Of a DNA stretch of 64,000 bases, positions 7,540 to 14,846 are shown one piece after another. Source of the stretch: JANNXQ01 sp038238555 (GTDB lineage Bacteria; Verrucomicrobiota; Verrucomicrobiia; Chthoniobacterales; Chthoniobacteraceae); NCBI GenBank assembly GCA_038238555.1, contig JBBRXP010000004.1:14850-78849 (forward strand). The letters run 5' to 3'. The notes under the pieces are model-generated. The model saw nothing but the letters and a program-made list of their open reading frames with translations. It was not told the origin of the DNA and made no database searches. Each line of letters opens with the position of its first letter. The first letter of the stretch is position 1. Position numbers and translations under genes: made by a program.

Positions 7540-8358
7540 TCATATCTGGAAGTCATCCCCGCGCGGCGGCGTACCGGCCGTTTTCAGCGCGCGGGTGATC
7601 TCGGCGGCGTGGTGGGCGAGGCTCGCGCTGTTGATGTCCCGCGGGCGGGGCAGGTCGATCTTGAATTCCCCGCAGATGCATCCCGGATGCGGCGAAAAAA
7701 TCACGACCCGATCGCCGAGGCACACGGCTTCGCGGACGTTGTGAGTGACGAAGACGATGGTCTTTTTGCGCGCCGCCCAAATCTGCTGAATGTCGCCGTA
7801 GAGCTGCTCGCGGGTCATGGCGTCGAGGGCGGAAAAAGGTTCGTCCATGAGCAGCACGCGCGGATTGGGAGCGAGCGAACGGGCGAGGGCGGCGCGCTGC
7901 TTCATGCCACCGGAAAGCTCATGGACATTGGATCGGGCAAACTTTTCCAAACCGACGAGCTGGATGTAATACATGGCCACCTCGAGCCGCTGCGGGTCGG
8001 TGAGGCCGGGCTTGAGCTTGAGGCCAAAGAGCACGTTGCCGAGCACGGTGAGCCACGGAAAAAGCGCGGGCTCTTGAAACATCACCATGCGGTCGCGGCC
8101 TGGCTCGATGACCATCCTGCCCTCGGCCATCACCGCGCCCTGGTCGGGCATCTCGAGTCCTGCGATCATGTTGAGCAAGGTCGATTTGCCGCAACCGCTC
8201 GGGCCGAGAAGGCACACAAATTCTCCCTCCTCCACGCTCAGCGACACCTGGTCGAGAGCGTGCGTCTCCACCACTCCGGCGCGGAACCATTTCGAGATGC
8301 GATCGATCGAGAGCTTGAGCGGCCGGATCACGCGCAGCTCTTCGGCGACGGTACTCAT
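7540..8358 (-). CDS. ABC transporter ATP-binding protein (SsuB/TauB-like)
   Basis: A 272-residue ABC ATPase. Walker A is GPSGCGKST, the Q-loop is in MVMFQEPALFPWLTV, the signature is LSGGMKQR, Walker B is VLLMDEPFSALDAMT, and the H-loop is VTHNVREAV. The Q-loop and the C-terminal PHPGCICGEFKIDLPRPRD are typical of the nitrate/sulfonate/taurine subclass. The ATG at 8358 (STVAEELRV) is chosen; an extension to 8421 would be translated from the heptamer repeat and is unlikely. The product would sit on the cytoplasmic face of the SsuC-like permease and power import. Confidence 0.94.
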   Translation of the reverse strand: MSTVAEELRVIRPLKLSIDRISKWFRAGVVETHALDQVSLSVEEGEFVCLLGPSGCGKSTLLNMIAGLEMPDQGAVMAEGRMVIEPGRDRMVMFQEPALFPWLTVLGNVLFGLKLKPGLTDPQRLEVAMYYIQLVGLEKFARSNVHELSGGMKQRAALARSLAPNPRVLLMDEPFSALDAMTREQLYGDIQQIWAARKKTIVFVTHNVREAVCLGDRVVIFSPHPGCICGEFKIDLPRPRDINSASLAHHAAEITRALKTAGTPPRGDDFQI

Positions 8359-8373
8359 GGCGGGGATTTCATA

Positions 8374-8518
8374 ATGACGAATGACGAATGACGAGATCAG
8401 TAATTCGAGGTTCGTCATCATTCATCATCATCACGTCATTGGTCATTCGTCATTCGTCATTCGTCATTGGTCATTGGTCATTGGTCATTGGTCATTGGTC
8501 ATTGGTCATTCGTCATTC
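8374..8518. repeat. Heptamer tandem repeat (GTCATTS), with inverted copies at left
   Basis: Twelve consecutive 7-nt units, GTCATTG or GTCATTC, run from 8434 to 8517. About three inverted copies (AATGACG) lie at 8374-8392, so the two blocks can base-pair. The last units code for the final residues and the stop codon of the minus-strand binding-protein gene. There are no spacers, so it is not a CRISPR array. The block separates the binding-protein and ATPase genes of one operon. Confidence 0.9.
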
Positions 8519-9461
8519 TTCTCACGAGCCGCTCGATCCCGCCTGCGCCGCGCAAGAAACCGACGCTCTGCGCCTCGACCAGCAGCGTGGCGAACTGCCC
8601 GCTCGCGATGTCGCTCGTGAAGGTGAGCCGCGGCCAGGCGTGCTCGACGAGTTCCGCTTTGAGCTCGCGCTTGCTCAGCGTCTTGATGGCTGCACGCACG
8701 AGAGCCTGCGCCTCGGCCGGATGCTCATTGATCCACCGCGTGAGCTCGGCATGCGCGGCGACGAACTTTCTCGCGAGCTCCGGCTGCTCTTTCAGAAACT
8801 TCACGCTCGAAGCGAGCACGGTGGTCAGCGCGTCCTTCTGCTCGAGAAATATTTTTCCGGCCGCCTCCAGTTCGAGCCGCGAGACCCACGGTTCCACGGC
8901 CCACGCGGCGTCGATCTTGCCCGCAAGGAAAAGTGGAAGCTGCTCAGGATTTTCCGTGGGCGCCACCAGGACATCGCCGCCGATTTGCGTGATGCGGAAG
9001 CCCTGCCGCTTGAGCCACGCACGCGCCGCCACGTCCTGGGTATTGCCGAGCTGCGGAGTCGCGAGCTTGCGGCCTCGGAAGTCCGCCGGCTGCGAGATGC
9101 GTCCGTCGGCCTGCACCACCAACGCCGCGCCCCCGGTGGCGGCGCCCGCGATCACGCGCACCTCCTCGCCGTTCGATCGCAGGTAAGCATTGAGCACCGG
9201 GTTGGGCCCAACATAAGTGAGGTCGATCGACCGCGAGAAGATGCCCTCCATCGCCGAGGGCCCGGCATTGTAGGAATACCAAGCGATCTTCACCCCCGGC
9301 CCGAGCCTCTCCTCAAACCATCCCCTTTCCCGCCGCGAAAGCTCTGAAGCCACCAACGCCTGCGCGTGCGTGATATTTGGAAAATGCCCGACGCGAATGA
9401 CCGTCTCTGCACGAAGCGTAGTGGCCACGAGTGCGGCGGCGAGAAATGAGAAGCGTAACAT
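8499..9461 (-). CDS. ABC transporter substrate-binding protein (SsuA/TauA-like)
   Basis: A 320-residue periplasmic binding protein of the NMT1/sulfonate class. A signal peptide (LRFSFLAAALVATTLRAE) starts at the ATG at 9461. The mature part begins TVIRVGHFPNITHAQALV, followed by the ligand-pocket signature IDLTYVGPNPVLNAYLRS and GGAALVVQADGRI. The terminal residues MTNDQ and the stop codon come from the heptamer repeat at 8434-8517, so the original C-terminus may have been altered. It heads the minus-strand operon: binding protein, ATPase, permease, DUF2851. Ligand unknown; aliphatic sulfonate, taurine or nitrate are the known family substrates. Confidence 0.9.
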   Translation of the reverse strand: MLRFSFLAAALVATTLRAETVIRVGHFPNITHAQALVASELSRRERGWFEERLGPGVKIAWYSYNAGPSAMEGIFSRSIDLTYVGPNPVLNAYLRSNGEEVRVIAGAATGGAALVVQADGRISQPADFRGRKLATPQLGNTQDVAARAWLKRQGFRITQIGGDVLVAPTENPEQLPLFLAGKIDAAWAVEPWVSRLELEAAGKIFLEQKDALTTVLASSVKFLKEQPELARKFVAAHAELTRWINEHPAEAQALVRAAIKTLSKRELKAELVEHAWPRLTFTSDIASGQFATLLVEAQSVGFLRGAGGIERLVRRMTNDQ

Positions 9462-9545
9462 GCGATCGAGATGGTAACTGATGGCAGGAGAATTGGCCAT
9501 CCACTCGATCGCCCGGATTCAAACACAGATTACGCAGAAATCTTG

Positions 9546-9573
9546 TCTCTGCGTCCTCCGTGCCTCCGTGTTT
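9546..9573. repeat. Short direct repeat (CTGCGTCCTCCGTGCCTCCGTG)
   Basis: A low-complexity run made of CTCTGCGTC/CTCCGTG/CCTCCGTG units, upstream of the binding-protein gene and just past the end of the HNH remnant. It resembles the TTCCGTG repeat at 3293-3318. Confidence 0.5.
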
Positions 9574-9589
9574 AAATTGCAGCCCGCCC

Positions 9590-9807
9590 CGCCGGGCCGG
9601 AAGTTCATGCATTTGCAGTAACGACACGATAGCTCGTCCGGCCGCGGTCAAGCCGATGATTTCAAATTGCTGCACCTCAAAGTGCGTTTCCCAGTTTTCA
9701 TGACGCGGGTGAAAAAGGAGTGCCGGACGCCCGCCGACCGGGTCGATGCCCGCGAGGTTCGGTCCCTTGTGCCGATTGCACCGGTGGCAGGCGAGGGCCA
9801 GGTTGTA
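9590..9807 (-). pseudogene. HNH endonuclease remnant (C-terminal part)
   Basis: Reading the minus strand from about 9807 gives NLALACHRCNRHKGPNLAG, then GIDPVGGRPALLFHPRHENW and FEIIGLTAAGRAIVSLLQMH. This is the second half of a common small HNH endonuclease: the Asn/His-bearing strand with a zinc Cys pair (C-x2-C), and its conserved C-terminus. The first half, with the CEYC and HI(I/V)A segments, is absent. The fragment is fused directly to the end of the partner-gene remnant (9804-10023). An internal deletion has removed the intergenic region and the HNH N-terminus. It cannot code for an active nuclease. Confidence 0.8.
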
Positions 9808-10023
9808 GAATGGCGACTAGATCGCCCAGGACAATCAGGGCGTCATATTCTTCGGTCTCCGCTGGCGTCAATTGGCCCTCACTGGCCCGCTCTCCCAACT
9901 CATCCAGGCGTGCTTGCGTCAGCGGATCGGCCGGGGCGGCGAGCAACGCTGTCGCACTCTCGGAGTAAGGCAACGCGCCACAGGAGCGCTGGCGCGTTCC
10001 AGCGTCGCTTGAGTGGTCGACAT
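9804..10023 (-). pseudogene. Frameshifted small gene that normally precedes the HNH endonuclease
   Basis: An ATG at 10023 opens STTQATLERASAPVA. The frame then shifts, and the conserved part continues in another frame as LDELGERASEGQLTPAETEE and YDALIVLGDLVAILQ. In many genomes a short protein ending in this kind of segment (Glu-rich helix followed by ILQAKAR) is encoded directly before the HNH gene. Here the tail after ILQ is lost and the reading frame runs straight into the HNH remnant. The N-terminal frameshift and the deletion both show decay. Confidence 0.65.
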
Positions 10024-10157
10024 GGCGCGAGAATAGCGAACGGACATCGCCCCGCAAGGCCCTCCACGAAAGGTTCGGAAACCGCGGGAACGCGCGGCGA
10101 GCTTTCCCCAACCAATGCGAGGTCGCGCTCGGCGACGCGGACTGCCTCCTCTCAACC

Positions 10158-13052
10158 TTACCCACGCCGTCGTTGCGAGCCGAGCAGGACGCACAGCCCA
10201 AAGAGACACAGCGCACCCGTCGCCGGTTCGGGGACGGCGAAGTTGCTCAAGGTCACACTTTTTCCCGAGCGCGTGACGGCGAAGGTTCCGTTGCTATCCG
10301 CGGTGGCGACGCGCCCATTCACCACGTTGCTGAAATCCCCGGCGATGGCTTGATTGGAGGTCACGATGGTGAAGGAGTCCGCCGGCGCGGCCAGGAAGCC
10401 ATTGATGAATTTCACGCTCAGCGTCCCGGCCAGCGTCAGCGGCACGCTGCCCGCCTCGCTCAACAAATCATACTGCGAGCTCTGGACCGTGCCGCCGATC
10501 TCGATCTGCAAATCGGACGTCACGCCCAGACTCAGATCGCCCGCGATCGTCAGCATTCCCGCCGACGAGCCGGGCGTGATCGTGCCCCCGTTGGCGACGT
10601 TAGCGGTGATGGCTCCCGCCCCGGCAAGCGAGCCACCGGCGATGTTGATCGTGTTGCCGGCCGTGACCGTGATGCTGCTTCCTGGACCGACTTTGGTAAT
10701 GCCATCAGTCTGCGTAAAACCTGCGGCAATGCTGAGCGTGCCGCCATTCCTGGCGTTGAGCGTGCCGGCATTGGAAAAACCTCCGGTGATGGAAATGGTC
10801 TTGCCATTGGTATCCGCGCTAATCGTGCCCTTGTTCACAAGACTATCGGAGCTAAAGAGACTCTGAATAAATCCACCCTGCGTCCCGTGGACAAGGATCC
10901 CGGCGCCGATAGTCAACGTCGCCGCCGAAAAGCCGTCGAGGACTTGAAGATGGTTGTCGCTGTTGGAGCCTCCAAAGATCACCTCACCGTTGCCACCCAA
11001 GGTCTGCACGCCGCGGTCGAAACCGAGATAGGAGCCGAAGCTGCCGCTGTTGCCCAAAATAATTTTCGCATTGCTCAGGAGGCTAAGCCCATTCCTCACG
11101 GTGAGTCTTGCACCGTTGGCGGCGAAGTCCGCGCCCAAGGAGACCCCATCCAAGACTGCGCCATTGTTTTCAGGAATGGAGAGTCCGGCACCGTCCGAAC
11201 CGGTCACCGTTCCTCCAACGATTGATCCGCCGGCCAAGTTCCACGAACCGGTGGCGGCGTTAAGCGCCAGTGTGACGCCGGTATTAGTCAGCAGCCCATT
11301 GAGGTTCACGGTGCCTCCGGAGCGGTTTAAAACACCCAGGCCGGCCAGGGAAAATGTGCCTCCGAGATTGAGGATCCCAGTGCCGGATACCGCCAGCGTT
11401 CCGCCGAGATTAGTCCAATGCGTGAAATCAATGGTGAGAGTTCCCGCCGAAGTGGAAACGGTGCCTTGGTTTGAGAAGTTTCCATCAATGGTTAAGGACT
11501 TGCCGACAGTGTCTGTGCTGATCATCCCTTGGTTGAGGATGCTGTCGGACTGCCACTGTGCGCGAATGCCTGCATTTTGTGTGGGGTGAATGGTGATTCC
11601 CGGCGCAATTGTTAGCGTGGCTGCTCCGGCCTTTGTGCCGTCCCCCTGCGCCGCAATCGAAGAGACTTGGCCGGAGCCACCCAACGTCTGGGCTCCGCTC
11701 AAAAAGGATAAGCCTTCAACCGCCACGTTGGCATTGTTGGTAAGTGTTAATCCATTCTTTACGGTAAGGGTGCCTACGCCTGTGCCGAAGTCAGAGGCCA
11801 AAGTCACGCCGTCGAATGTTCCGCTATTGCCCACACTCAATATTAGCGCCGCGCCGTCCGAGGCGCTGAGCGTTCCGCCCTTCACCGTGCCTCCAACCAA
11901 ATTCCACGAACCCGTGCTCGCGTTAAGCGCGAGCACGCTTCCCGTGTTGTCGAGGATTCCGTTGAGGTTGACCGTTCCGCCCGTGCGGGTAAACGGCCCT
12001 GCGCCAGCCAAAGAAAAGCTGCCGCCTAGATTGAGCACCCCAGTGCCGGAGACCGCCAGCGCGCTGCCATTACCGCTCCAATTAGAGGCGTAGATAGTCA
12101 GCGTTCCTGCCGGAGCGGAGAGAGTGCCCCGGTTTGAGAAGTTTCCATCTATGATGAGAGTCTGCCCGGAGGTATCCGCGCTAATCGTTCCCTGATTAAG
12201 CATGCTGTCATAACTAAGGCCGCCGTGAATGTTGGCGTTTTGTGTCACGTGAATGGCCACTCCTGAGCCGATGGATACCGTTGCCGCTCCCGCTTGCGTG
12301 CCGTCCCCCGCCACCTGAACGAAATCATTGAGTCCTGTGAACAGCACTTGGCCCGATCCCGCAACCGTGTGTGTTCCAGATTCGAAGCGCAAGGCCGAGG
12401 CAGGCCCGCCGATCGTCACCTTTGCGTTGTTGGTCAAAGACAGGATGTTTTTCACAAAGAGCTGACCATCGGGAACGGACAGATCCATTCCCAACGTGAC
12501 ACCATCGAGCCCGCCACTATTATTTCCATTGGCCGAGACGCTGAAGGTGCCCGGCCCGCTCACGGTGCCGTTTTTAATTATCCCGCCACCGAGGATCAAA
12601 GAGCCGTTGCTGCCAACCTGAATGGAAGTGTTGGTGATCATGCCGAAATTGTTCACTCGGTACTTCCCTGCATCGACTTTCAAGCCCGTGTTTGCTGTGA
12701 ATGATCCGGCACCCTGTGTGAGCGTGGCGTTGGAGGAATTGATTGTGAGTTGCTCGACGGTGGTATTGGTCCTGAGCGTCACGGTGTACGCTGCGCCAAT
12801 GGCATCGATCGCCGCATCATAAGTAACGACGCCGCCGTTGCCGTTATTGGGGAAGCCGCCTTGCGCGGGGGAGTTGGTCCAGTTTGCGTCCACATTCCAA
12901 GAGCCGCTCACGGGCGCGGCCCAAGTCGAGACGACGGCAGCGCCGTGGGCGGAGACCGCGAGGGCGAGGATGGCGGCGCAGGCGGCGGAGAACGAAGACA
13001 TGCGGCGCTGCCGCGATTGCCGAGCCGGGGAGCTCATGATGTGTGCGTTCAT
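10158..13052 (-). CDS. PEP-CTERM beta-strand-repeat (autotransporter-like) surface protein
   Basis: A 964-residue exported protein. An N-terminal signal (SFSAACAAILALAVSAHGA) is followed by the common module start WAAPVSGSWNVDANWTNSPA. At least three imperfect repeats follow, each containing GTLAVSGTGxLNLGGTFSLAG, then GGTVNLNG, LNAxTGSWNLxGG, and a DGVxLxxDF step. This is the beta-helix pattern of passenger-type proteins. The C-terminus is a PEP-CTERM sorting signal: VPEPATG, a hydrophobic helix and an Arg-rich tail (SQRRRG). It should be cut and anchored by an exosortase/EpsH system, none of which is in the window. The ATG at 13052 is used; ATGs at 13037 and 13001 are alternatives. Confidence 0.85.
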   Translation of the reverse strand: MNAHIMSSPARQSRQRRMSSFSAACAAILALAVSAHGAAVVSTWAAPVSGSWNVDANWTNSPAQGGFPNNGNGGVVTYDAAIDAIGAAYTVTLRTNTTVEQLTINSSNATLTQGAGSFTANTGLKVDAGKYRVNNFGMITNTSIQVGSNGSLILGGGIIKNGTVSGPGTFSVSANGNNSGGLDGVTLGMDLSVPDGQLFVKNILSLTNNAKVTIGGPASALRFESGTHTVAGSGQVLFTGLNDFVQVAGDGTQAGAATVSIGSGVAIHVTQNANIHGGLSYDSMLNQGTISADTSGQTLIIDGNFSNRGTLSAPAGTLTIYASNWSGNGSALAVSGTGVLNLGGSFSLAGAGPFTRTGGTVNLNGILDNTGSVLALNASTGSWNLVGGTVKGGTLSASDGAALILSVGNSGTFDGVTLASDFGTGVGTLTVKNGLTLTNNANVAVEGLSFLSGAQTLGGSGQVSSIAAQGDGTKAGAATLTIAPGITIHPTQNAGIRAQWQSDSILNQGMISTDTVGKSLTIDGNFSNQGTVSTSAGTLTIDFTHWTNLGGTLAVSGTGILNLGGTFSLAGLGVLNRSGGTVNLNGLLTNTGVTLALNAATGSWNLAGGSIVGGTVTGSDGAGLSIPENNGAVLDGVSLGADFAANGARLTVRNGLSLLSNAKIILGNSGSFGSYLGFDRGVQTLGGNGEVIFGGSNSDNHLQVLDGFSAATLTIGAGILVHGTQGGFIQSLFSSDSLVNKGTISADTNGKTISITGGFSNAGTLNARNGGTLSIAAGFTQTDGITKVGPGSSITVTAGNTINIAGGSLAGAGAITANVANGGTITPGSSAGMLTIAGDLSLGVTSDLQIEIGGTVQSSQYDLLSEAGSVPLTLAGTLSVKFINGFLAAPADSFTIVTSNQAIAGDFSNVVNGRVATADSNGTFAVTRSGKSVTLSNFAVPEPATGALCLFGLCVLLGSQRRRG

Positions 13053-13217
13053 AGCCGGTGATTGCTGGGGTGGTGTCGCCTTGGAAGCCATGCGTTCCGC
13101 ACTTCGAATCTTCCGGAGCGCGCTCGCTGTTACCCGCTCCAATCTGTGATGTCAATTCGCCTCCGCTCATCAGTGTGGACCTTGCTCCATGCGCCCGCCA
13201 GAGCCACGTTGGTGGCC

Positions 13218-14444
13218 ATGCACAAGCTTGCTTCCGTCGCGGCCCTCGCCTCCGCGTTGCTCATCGTCGTCTCGCAGTCAACATCGCTTGCCGCGCTCAA
13301 GGGCGGCAAAGCCATGGAGCAGGAGTGGCTCGAAGTCGATGACCTTCTCCGTAGAGCCGACAGCGTGGAGCTGCGCAAGATCTCGCCGCGGGTGCTTCGG
13401 CTCGCGGAGTGGCTCCTGCAGGAGAAGGGCGATGCAGTGGCGCGGCGTTACTTTGAAAAGGGCGTGGAAGGCAATGCCTGGGATTTGCAGCAGCAATTGA
13501 CGCTCGGCGAACTCCTCGCCCGCCAAGGCCAGCCCGCGGCGTTGCGGCAAAAGGCGGAGATGGTCTTGCGCGTGGGCGAAGATGACGACGTGCTGCGGCG
13601 CGCGACCCGGCTCCTCGGGCGCCCGTTGCCGGAGGAGCCGACTCCGTTTTCAAAAATCAAAGACACCGGACCGACTTTGATCCTGGCGCCGGTGGGCGAC
13701 CTGAGCCTCTTCGCACTGCACGACCTTTGCGCGGCTCTCTCCAAGCGGCTCCCCATCGATGTGCGCGTCGCCTCCATCGAGGTCGCGCTCCCCGCGGCGG
13801 CGCGAAACTTCAAGACGCAATGGCTGACTCGGACGCGCGAGCAAATCCTCGCCACCATGCGCGAGAAACCGGAGGCGCGGCGGCAATGGGAACTCATGGG
13901 TTTCACCGCCGAGCGCATCCGAAACAGTGACGCCGCGGTGATGGGGCTGGTGCGCAAGACCACCCGTGCGGAGCAGGGCGCGGCAGGCGAGGAAGCCTTC
14001 GATGCGATGATCTCGGACTATGAACATGCAAAGCAGTGGGACGTTGGCCAAATGCTCGCCGCGCTGGAACCCGTGGTCGGCGACAGATTGTGGTCGGGGC
14101 TGATGGTGCTGGGCGTCACTCCGCTCGATCTCTTCGGCGGCAAGAGCAATTATCTTTTCGGCGTTGCCGCCACGGGCCGTTACCTTGGGCTGATTTCGCT
14201 GCACCGCTTCCGCGCCGAATTCAACGGCGAGGCGCCGAAACGCGAACGCCTCATCGAGCGCGCGCTCAAGCAAGCGTTCTCGTCCATCGGCCACATGCTC
14301 GGAGTGCCGCGCTGCAACACGCCGGAATGCGTGCGAGCCTATCCCCAAAGCCTGGTCGAGCATGACCAAAAGCCCACCGCGCTCTGTCCGGAGTGCCGCG
14401 CCGGAATGGAGAAGGCGCTCGGAAAAAAGTTGCCGCCCGACTGA
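13218..14444 (+). CDS. Archaemetzincin-like (M54) protein lacking the catalytic His-Glu
   Basis: A 408-residue exported protein with a signal peptide (KLASVAALASALLIVVSQS). Residues about 35-150 are helical; the second half resembles archaemetzincins (family M54). The M54 motif HExxHxxGxxxCx4C is recognisable as SSIGHMLGVPRCNTPEC, with SS in place of the first His and the catalytic Glu. The third-ligand spacing and the four-Cys zinc site (C...C...ALCPEC) are kept. Strands such as LWSGLMVLGVTPLDLF and NYLFGVAATGRYLGLISL fit the family. It is probably a non-peptidase relative. The ATG at 13218 gives the best signal peptide; the ATG at 13149 is an alternative. Divergent from the PEP-CTERM gene. 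Confidence 0.72.
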   Translation: MHKLASVAALASALLIVVSQSTSLAALKGGKAMEQEWLEVDDLLRRADSVELRKISPRVLRLAEWLLQEKGDAVARRYFEKGVEGNAWDLQQQLTLGELLARQGQPAALRQKAEMVLRVGEDDDVLRRATRLLGRPLPEEPTPFSKIKDTGPTLILAPVGDLSLFALHDLCAALSKRLPIDVRVASIEVALPAAARNFKTQWLTRTREQILATMREKPEARRQWELMGFTAERIRNSDAAVMGLVRKTTRAEQGAAGEEAFDAMISDYEHAKQWDVGQMLAALEPVVGDRLWSGLMVLGVTPLDLFGGKSNYLFGVAATGRYLGLISLHRFRAEFNGEAPKRERLIERALKQAFSSIGHMLGVPRCNTPECVRAYPQSLVEHDQKPTALCPECRAGMEKALGKKLPPD

Positions 14445-14445
14445 C

Positions 14446-14830
14446 TTCGGCAAAGGACAAATCCGGCAGCCGGCCAAAGGCCTGCACTTTCCCAACGTCA
14501 CGTTGATCGGCATCGTCAATGCCGATCTCTCCCTGCACCTGCCCGACTTCCGCGCCGGCGAGCGCACTTTCCAACGGCTCACGCAAGTTGCCGACCACAC
14601 CGGTCGCGCCGCGTGGAGAGCGAAGGCTTCGTGCAAAGTTTTACTTCCTTCAGCCCCTCGATCCAATTCGCGCGGCATCACGACTTCGACGGATTGTGGG
14701 AGCAAGAGATCGAGTTTCGCCGGCAGTGGGATTATCGCCCTTCTCGCATCTCGCGCTCGTGCTCGTGCGCAGCCAGCACCAGGAATGCGCCCGCTTCTCT
14801 GCCGAGACGCTCACCGCGGGCTTATTAACC
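14446..14830 (+). pseudogene. priA: Decayed priA (primosomal helicase) fragment
   Basis: Three short stretches in different frames together match the C-terminal helicase part of PriA. They are AKGLHFPNVTLIGIVNADLS plus LHLPDFRAGERTFQRLTQVA at about 14470-14590, then FVQSFTSFSPSIQFARHHDF and DGLWEQEIEFRRQWDY at about 14625-14735, then PFSHLALVLVRSQHQECARF at about 14740-14800. The conserved GRAGR motif that should follow TQVA is broken. The N-terminal two thirds and the zinc-binding Cys cluster are missing. The fragment fills the gap between the archaemetzincin-like gene and the GT41 genes. A functional priA must lie elsewhere. Confidence 0.8.
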
Positions 14831-14846
14831 AGTTACGCGAAACTTA

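Noticed and set aside
8434..8517. Regular repeat array, possible CRISPR
   Set aside because: Units are 7 nt and directly adjacent, without spacers, and no cas genes are present.
9590..10023. Possible active restriction or toxin system around the HNH sequence
   Set aside because: The nuclease lacks its first half and the partner is frameshifted, so it is a remnant only.
10173..12093. Long plus-strand open frames opposite the PEP-CTERM gene
   Set aside because: Shadow frames produced by the repetitive coding sequence on the other strand; no recognisable domains or starts.
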